Source of the DNA: Paenibacillus macerans
Lineage (GTDB): Bacteria > Bacillota > Bacilli > Paenibacillales > Paenibacillaceae
NCBI RefSeq assembly: GCF_900454495.1
Contig: NZ_UGSI01000001.1
Coordinates: 310,001 to 374,000, forward strand
Direction of reading: 5' to 3'
Length of the DNA: 64,000 nucleotides
Shown here one piece after another: positions 59,220 through 64,000 of the stretch. The position numbers were made by a program, and so were the translations under genes. Position 1 is the stretch's first letter; every line of letters begins with the position of its first letter. The notes under the pieces were generated by a model. The model saw nothing but the letters and a program-made list of their open reading frames with translations, was not told the origin of the DNA and did not search any database.

Positions 59220-59909
59220 ATGGAATTATTATCTCCGGAATTTTGGGCCGCACTGCTATCCATCATATTGATCGATCTCGTGCTTGCCGGGGACAATGCG
59301 ATCGTGATCGGGCTTGCCGCACGCAACGTGCCGCAAAAAGATCAGAAAAAAGTGATTATTTGGGGGACCGTCGGCGCCATTCTCATCCGCGTCGTCATGA
59401 CGCTGCTCGTCGTACAGCTGCTGAATATTCCCGGGCTGCGGCTCGCCGGGGGGCTAGCGCTCGTTTGGATTGCCTACAAATTGATCGTGGATGAAAAAAG
59501 CCACGAGATCAATGCGGGCAACCAGATGTGGGCGGCGATCCGGACCATTATCATCGCCGACGCGATGATGGGTCTGGACAACGTGCTGGCGGTGGCCGGC
59601 GCGGCGCACGGCGATTTCCTGCTCGTCATTATCGGGCTGGCCGTCTCCGTTCCGATTATGGTCTGGGGCAGCACGCTGATTCTGAAGCTGACGGAGCGCT
59701 TCCCGATCGTTATCACGATCGGCGCTGCCGTCCTGGCCTGGACCGCGGCCAAAATGATCGTGCAGGAACCGCTTATTGACGAACTGTTCGCAAGCAACTG
59801 GATCAAATACGGATTTGAGGTGCTTGTAATCATCGCCGTCATCGGCATCGGCACGCAAATGAAGAAAAGAAAAGCGCGCTTGCGCGAAGCGGCGCAGGCT
59901 CAGGTCTGA
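59220..59909 (+). CDS. TerC/YkoY family membrane protein (probable Mn2+ exporter)
   Basis: A 229-residue protein with about seven membrane helices. Family residues: LIDLVLAGDNAIVIGLA near the N-terminus (acidic residues in the membrane) and the repeat-like IIIADAMMGLDNVLAVAGAA. TerC-type proteins (YceF, YkoY) export Mn2+ or metallate secreted proteins, in agreement with the Mn2+ riboswitch upstream. ATG 59220 has AAAGGGGAGAG in front; an upstream in-frame extension runs through the terminators and is rejected. Confidence 0.93.
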   Translation: MELLSPEFWAALLSIILIDLVLAGDNAIVIGLAARNVPQKDQKKVIIWGTVGAILIRVVMTLLVVQLLNIPGLRLAGGLALVWIAYKLIVDEKSHEINAGNQMWAAIRTIIIADAMMGLDNVLAVAGAAHGDFLLVIIGLAVSVPIMVWGSTLILKLTERFPIVITIGAAVLAWTAAKMIVQEPLIDELFASNWIKYGFEVLVIIAVIGIGTQMKKRKARLREAAQAQV

Positions 59910-59925
59910 AAGTCCGCAAACGATG

Positions 59926-59964
59926 AAACGCCGCCGGGGAGCAACTAACCCCTGCGGCGTTTTT
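59926..59964. terminator. Bidirectional terminator between TerC and AraC genes
   Basis: AAACGCCGC-C-GGGG, 8-base loop, CCCC-T-GCGGCGTTTTT, between converging genes. Confidence 0.9.
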
Positions 59965-59970
59965 CGCTTT

Positions 59971-60795
59971 TTAAACCGGATGCTGGCCGCGCGCTTGTTG
60001 CCGGAACTGCCGGGGCGACATACCGAACTTTTTGCGGAACACTTTGTGAAAATAATTATAGCTGGGGAAACCGGAGCTCTCCGCGACATGCTCCAGCGAA
60101 AGCGGGCTGAAAATAATCCGTTCGCGCGCCATGTTCAGCCTGACCTCCAGCGTATATTGAATGATGCTTGTCCCGAACGTGTCCTTAAACAGATGCACCG
60201 CCCGGGAAACGCTGATGCCGGCATAGGCGGCCGCATCCTCCAATTTGAAGGGGGTGGCGGCGTTCTCTTCAATATAATTTTTGATCCGATGGGCAAGATA
60301 AGTCGGATAAGCGGGCCGCGGCTGATCCAGCAGGTTCCGGTCGATGTCCATGCATAGTATTTTCAAATAATATTCCGCGATTTCCGGGGCCGGGTTGGCG
60401 ATGCGGCGCTGCTCCAACATGATTTGCCGGAAAGCGCCGACGATGCCTTCGGAAAGAGGAACCTTCACCCGATGGGGTCTTGACCGTTTGTTCCACCAAG
60501 CTTCGATCCATGGCCCGGCCAAAAAAATATGATAATCGCCGCTGGACACCACCGTTTCGCCCAGTCCGCTCATTTCAGCTTCAATTTTCAGCTCGTAGGG
60601 TTCGCCCGGCGCAAACAGCAGCAGATCGCCGGGTTCGATCAGCTCCAGCCGGCCGTTTAAGCGGGACCGGCATTTGCCCGAGCTTTGCAGCCGGATCAAA
60701 TAGTTTTCGTGCCCGTCCGGCTGCACCGTATGAAACGGCTTGTGGTGCACCGAATAGCCGGCTAATAAAATCTGCAGGTTCGAATTAGGTTTCAT
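59971..60795 (-). CDS. AraC family transcriptional regulator
   Basis: A 274-residue regulator: N-terminal cupin-like sensor (about 1-150; KPFHTVQPDGHENYLIRLQSSG, LLLFAPGEPYELKI) and C-terminal double HTH (about 175-270; AAAYAGISVSRAVHLFKDTFG, VAESSGFPSYNYFHKVFRKKFGMSPRQFR). It is divergent from the Gfo/Idh operon with 149 bases between, and is the probable activator of that operon. Inducer unknown. Confidence 0.92.
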   Translation of the reverse strand: MKPNSNLQILLAGYSVHHKPFHTVQPDGHENYLIRLQSSGKCRSRLNGRLELIEPGDLLLFAPGEPYELKIEAEMSGLGETVVSSGDYHIFLAGPWIEAWWNKRSRPHRVKVPLSEGIVGAFRQIMLEQRRIANPAPEIAEYYLKILCMDIDRNLLDQPRPAYPTYLAHRIKNYIEENAATPFKLEDAAAYAGISVSRAVHLFKDTFGTSIIQYTLEVRLNMARERIIFSPLSLEHVAESSGFPSYNYFHKVFRKKFGMSPRQFRQQARGQHPV

Positions 60796-60944
60796 AACCG
60801 ACCTCCGTTGGGATCTCTAAAAATAATGACCAGATTGTTCATGTTTTAATCATATTATTCATTTTAAATCAGCGCAATTTGAAATACCATTGTACATGAA
60901 AACAACCCAGAATACACACATCTGCTTGGCGGGAGTGACCAGAA

Positions 60945-62006
60945 ATGACGATGAAGATAGGCATGATCGGCTGCGGCAACATCAGTCCGGCATACTTGAC
61001 GTACCTCGGGCAAAGCGAATTCGCCAGGATTACGGCGGTAGCCGATCTTCTCCCGGAGAAGGCCCGCGAGCGGGCAGAGCAATTCGCAATTGAAAACGTC
61101 TACACCGTGGAGGAATTGCTGGGACGGCAGGATATCGACATGGTGTTGAACTTGACCGTACCGTCGTCCCACGCCGCCGTCAATATGGCAGCGCTTGCCC
61201 ATGGCAAGCATGTGTACGTTGAGAAGCCGCTGGCGATCTCGCTGGAGGACGCGCGAAGCATGCTGGAACAGGCGGCGGCCAAAAATCTCCGCGTGGGCTG
61301 CGCTCCCGATACGTTTCTTGGCGCAGGCATCGAGACGAGCCGCAAGGCCATTGCGGACGGGTTGATCGGCCGTCCGGTGGCGGCCACCGCGTTTATGATG
61401 GGCGGCGGGCCGGAAAGCTGGCACCCGAATCCCGAGTTTTTCTACGCGGAAGGCGGGGGACCGATGTTCGACATGGGGCCGTACTATTTGACCGCGTTCG
61501 TAGAGCTGCTCGGGCCGATCGCGCGCATCAGCGGCTCGGCGGGCAACCCGGTTCCCGAACGCACGGTCAAAACCGGACCCAACGCCGGCAAAACGATTCC
61601 GGTGCATACGCCGACGCACTACAGCGCCACGCTGGATTTTACCGGAGGCGCCATCGGCACGCTCGTGACCAGCTTCGATGTCCCCGGCGGAAGCGTCCTG
61701 CCCCGCATCGAGATTTATGGGACCGAAGGGACGCTGCTTGTCCCCGACCCGAACTACTTTAACGGGGACGTGAAGGTCCGCCGTTCGGGCAGCGACGTTT
61801 GGGAAACCGTCCCGCCGGCGTTTGAATGCGGCGAAAATGAGCGCGGCCGCGGCATCGAGGATATGGCCAGGGCGATTCTTGAAGGCCGGCAACACCGGGC
61901 CAGCGGCAAACTCGGCTACCATGTGCTGGAGGCGATGCATGCCGTGGCCCGTTCATCGCGCGAAGGCCGGCATATTTTGCTGGAAAGCGCGGATAGTTTA
62001 AAGTAG
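60945..62006 (+). CDS. Gfo/Idh/MocA family oxidoreductase 1
   Basis: A 353-residue NAD(P)-dependent sugar/polyol dehydrogenase. N-terminal Rossmann GMIGCGNISPAY, the family EKPLA motif (VYVEKPLAIS) with catalytic Lys, and the C-terminal sheet domain. GGGAG precedes ATG 60945; ATG 60951 is an in-frame alternative. First gene of an operon with two sugar isomerase-like genes and a second Gfo/Idh gene, suggesting a polyol or oxidised-sugar catabolic pathway. Substrate not determined. Confidence 0.9.
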   Translation: MTMKIGMIGCGNISPAYLTYLGQSEFARITAVADLLPEKARERAEQFAIENVYTVEELLGRQDIDMVLNLTVPSSHAAVNMAALAHGKHVYVEKPLAISLEDARSMLEQAAAKNLRVGCAPDTFLGAGIETSRKAIADGLIGRPVAATAFMMGGGPESWHPNPEFFYAEGGGPMFDMGPYYLTAFVELLGPIARISGSAGNPVPERTVKTGPNAGKTIPVHTPTHYSATLDFTGGAIGTLVTSFDVPGGSVLPRIEIYGTEGTLLVPDPNYFNGDVKVRRSGSDVWETVPPAFECGENERGRGIEDMARAILEGRQHRASGKLGYHVLEAMHAVARSSREGRHILLESADSLK

Positions 62007-62038
62007 AGTCTTTCATTTTTATGGAGAGGTGATATTTT

Positions 62039-62809
62039 ATGGCAAAGGTTGGACTGCAGCTTTATACGGTAAGAGATCATTTGGAACGCGATTTTGAAGG
62101 CACGCTGCGCAAGGTAGCCGAGCTTGGGTATAAGGGCGTGGAGTTTGCCGGATTTTACGGGAGAACTGTGGGACAAGTACAGCAAATCCTGCAGGAAACC
62201 GGGCTGGTTGCGGTGGGTGCCCATACGGCTTACGACCGTTTAAAGGCCGCGCTTGATGAAGAGATTGCTTTCAACAAGGCGATCGGCAACCGGTATATCG
62301 TCGTGCCGTATCTGTCGGAGGAAGACCGCAACCGTTGGCCCGAGGTCATCGAGGACTTGAAAAAATTCGGGGAACGCTGCAAACAGGAAGAAATGATTCT
62401 CTGCTATCATAATCATGATTTTGAGCTGACCCAGTCGCTGAACGGCAAACCGGTGCTGGATGCGATTTACGAACAGGTGCCCGCCTCCCTGCTGCACATG
62501 GAGCTGGATTCCTGCTGGGTAGCCTTTGCCGGAGCGGATCCGCTGGCATACATCGCTACATATCGCGATCGGCTTCCGCTCGTGCACTGGAAGGATGTTC
62601 TTAAGAAGCCGGACGGTTCGCCGGAAACGGTGGAGCTGGGCCGGGGAGAAGTCGCCGTTGCCGCGATTGGGGATGCCGCGATCGACGCGGGCGCGGAATG
62701 GCTGATCGTAGAGCAGGATCACTGCGCGGGAGATTCGCTGGAAAGCATCGCCGCAAGTATGGAATGGGTACGCGCTTATGCCGAAAAGGGAGGAAAACTT
62801 CATGTCTAA
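62039..62809 (+). CDS. Sugar phosphate isomerase/epimerase (AP-endonuclease-2 fold)
   Basis: A 256-residue xylose-isomerase-like TIM barrel. VGLQLYTVRDHL at the N-terminus, GYKGVEFAGFYG, CYHNHDFEL and HMELDSCWVAFAGADP carry probable metal ligands; WLIVEQDHC near the end. RBS TGGAGAGGTG. The last 8 bases overlap the second Gfo/Idh gene. Members interconvert ketoses or act on inosose-type compounds; no single substrate can be assigned. Confidence 0.88.
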   Translation: MAKVGLQLYTVRDHLERDFEGTLRKVAELGYKGVEFAGFYGRTVGQVQQILQETGLVAVGAHTAYDRLKAALDEEIAFNKAIGNRYIVVPYLSEEDRNRWPEVIEDLKKFGERCKQEEMILCYHNHDFELTQSLNGKPVLDAIYEQVPASLLHMELDSCWVAFAGADPLAYIATYRDRLPLVHWKDVLKKPDGSPETVELGRGEVAVAAIGDAAIDAGAEWLIVEQDHCAGDSLESIAASMEWVRAYAEKGGKLHV

Positions 62810-63884
62810 AACATTAAAAGTCGCCATCATCGGATGCGGCGGCATCGCCAATGGAAAACATTTGCCGAGTCTGAAGCAGCAACCAGAGGTAGAGCTGGTC
62901 GCCTTCTGCGACATCGTGGAGGAACGCGCGCAAAAAGCGGCCGCCGAATACGGCGTAGAGGGAGCCAAAGTATTTACCGATTTCCGGAAATTGCTGGCGG
63001 AAAGCGACGCTGAAGTGGTTCACGTCTGCACGCCAAACGATTCGCATGCGGAAATTACCGTCGCTTCGCTGGAATCGGGCCGCCACGTGATGTGCGAGAA
63101 GCCGATGGCCAAAACGGCGGAGCAAGCCCGTCAAATGCTGGACGCGGCCAAACGCACGGGGAAAAAGCTGTCGATCGCATACCAAAACCGCTTCCGCAGC
63201 GACAGCCTTTATTTGAAGGAACTGTGCGAAAACGGTGAGCTTGGCGACATCTATTTCGGAAAAGCTCTGGCGCTGCGCCGCCGCGCCGTTCCGACCTGGG
63301 GCGTGTTCCTGGACGAAGAGAAGCAGGGCGGCGGTCCGCTGATCGACATCGGCACCCATGCGCTTGACTTGACCTTGTGGCTGATGGACAATTACGAGCC
63401 GAAAAGCGTCACCGGTTCCGTATTCCACAAACTCGGAAACCGCGAAAACGCGGCGAATGCGTTTGGCCCTTGGGATCCCGAGCAATTTAAAGTCGAGGAT
63501 TCCGCGTTTGGCTTCATTACGATGAAGAACGGGGCGACGATTATTCTGGAATCCAGCTGGGCGCTCAATATCGTCGAGGTTGGAGAAGCGAAAACGCTGC
63601 TATGCGGAACGGAGGGCGGCGCCGACATGACGAACGGCCTGCGCCTGAACGGCGAAAAATTGAGCCGCCTGTACGAAACCAACGTCGATCTCGGATCCGG
63701 CGGGGTCGCTTTCTACGAAGGCAAACAGGAAAACGAATCCACCCGTGAAGCGAGAGCTTGGGTGCAAGCGATCTTGGAAGATAAAGAGCCGCTCGTGAAG
63801 CCGGAACAGGCGCTTGTGGTCACGGAAATTTTGGAAGCCATCTATAAATCGGCCAAAACCGGCCAAACCGTATATTTTGACTAA
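62802..63884 (+). CDS. Gfo/Idh/MocA family oxidoreductase 2
   Basis: A 360-residue oxidoreductase starting MSKTLKVAIIGCGGIANGKH with the Rossmann motif, EKPMAKT (CEKPMA, catalytic Lys) and the DIGTHALDLTLWLMD motif in the C-terminal domain. ATG 62802 has AGGGAGG at good spacing and lies within the end of the isomerase gene, so the pair is translationally coupled. An in-frame start 8 codons upstream is less likely. Paralogous to the first Gfo/Idh gene of the operon. Confidence 0.92.
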   Translation: MSKTLKVAIIGCGGIANGKHLPSLKQQPEVELVAFCDIVEERAQKAAAEYGVEGAKVFTDFRKLLAESDAEVVHVCTPNDSHAEITVASLESGRHVMCEKPMAKTAEQARQMLDAAKRTGKKLSIAYQNRFRSDSLYLKELCENGELGDIYFGKALALRRRAVPTWGVFLDEEKQGGGPLIDIGTHALDLTLWLMDNYEPKSVTGSVFHKLGNRENAANAFGPWDPEQFKVEDSAFGFITMKNGATIILESSWALNIVEVGEAKTLLCGTEGGADMTNGLRLNGEKLSRLYETNVDLGSGGVAFYEGKQENESTREARAWVQAILEDKEPLVKPEQALVVTEILEAIYKSAKTGQTVYFD

Positions 63885-63926
63885 CCCGGCCTTGGGCCAA
63901 ACCACGAAGCAAGGAGGAGCATAGAG

Positions 63927-64000
63927 GTGAAATTAGGAGTATTTCTGGTTCTGTTTGGAGGCCTTCCGCTCGAACAAGCGCTCGATAAGGCGGCCGCACA
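63927..64000 (+). CDS. Sugar phosphate isomerase/epimerase, 5' end only
   Basis: GTG 63927 with AAGGAGG upstream opens MKLGVFLVLFGGLPLEQALDK..., 24 codons to the window edge. This is the typical N-terminus of isomerase/epimerase proteins that accompany Gfo/Idh dehydrogenases. It would be the fourth gene of the operon. Confidence 0.75.
   Translation, partial: MKLGVFLVLFGGLPLEQALDKAAA

Noticed and set aside
1..64000. tRNA, rRNA, prophage or complete insertion sequence
   Set aside because: No tRNA-like cloverleaf, rRNA segment, integrase or transposase was recognised in the window.

Overview
The window reads as the chromosome of a GC-rich, endospore-forming member of the Bacillales, most likely Paenibacillus or a close relative. 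The left 29 kb follows the Bacillus subtilis yloA-to-recG cluster almost gene for gene. The sporulation genes spoVM and spoVIF, Gram-positive Shine-Dalgarno sequences, SigA-type promoters and cre-like sites fit this. No taxon was assigned by database search.

Layout. 1-29.2 kb: a housekeeping block of rqcH (partial), a Ca2+-ATPase, dapF, a homocysteine methyltransferase/MTHFR fusion, yicC, remA, gmk, rpoZ, coaBC, priA, def, fmt, rsmB, rlmN, prpC, prkC, rsgA, rpe, spoVM, rpmB (reverse strand), a fakA-like DAK gene, a degV/fakB-like gene and recG. Many of these are translationally coupled by 4-base overlaps. 29.5-38 kb: a carbohydrate island with a LicT-controlled beta-glucoside PTS operon (reverse strand) and a MurNAc recycling operon (murQ-murP-murR), both with cre-like sites. 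38-42 kb: spoVIF, a TetR gene overlapping map, and an SOS-type cassette (two LexA-like boxes, a decayed small gene, a UvrX-like Y-family polymerase and a YolD-like protein). 42.8-51.1 kb: an apparent exopolysaccharide locus. 51.2-64 kb: mostly single genes (short Crp/Fnr regulator, secreted serine hydrolase, flavohemoglobin, YitT protein, DinB protein, CGNR protein, MsrAB, TerC behind a Mn2+ riboswitch) and, at the right edge, an AraC-flanked Gfo/Idh-isomerase catabolic operon that runs off the window.

Most interesting signals. (1) Three copies of an about 200-base intergenic element (5719, 17296, 29211), each built of four 27-base modules at fixed start spacings of 50, 71-72 and 51 bases. 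Modules 3 and 4 resemble the reverse complements of modules 2 and 1, so the whole unit is a large imperfect dyad. I recognise no named family. (2) A six-gene polysaccharide locus with a processive GT2 synthase, a UDP-sugar dehydrogenase, two extracytoplasmic TIM-barrel proteins, a membrane HEAT-repeat protein and a protein that looks like a degenerate GGDEF domain fused to a receiver with Glu at the phospho-Asp position. (3) A structured leader with two small Arg/Ser-rich ORFs before yitT. (4) A second, MITE-like repeat with 12-base terminal inverted repeats, present twice (1427 and 30951).

The work is by eye only. Family names rest on motifs and gene order; start codons were chosen from visible ribosome binding sites.
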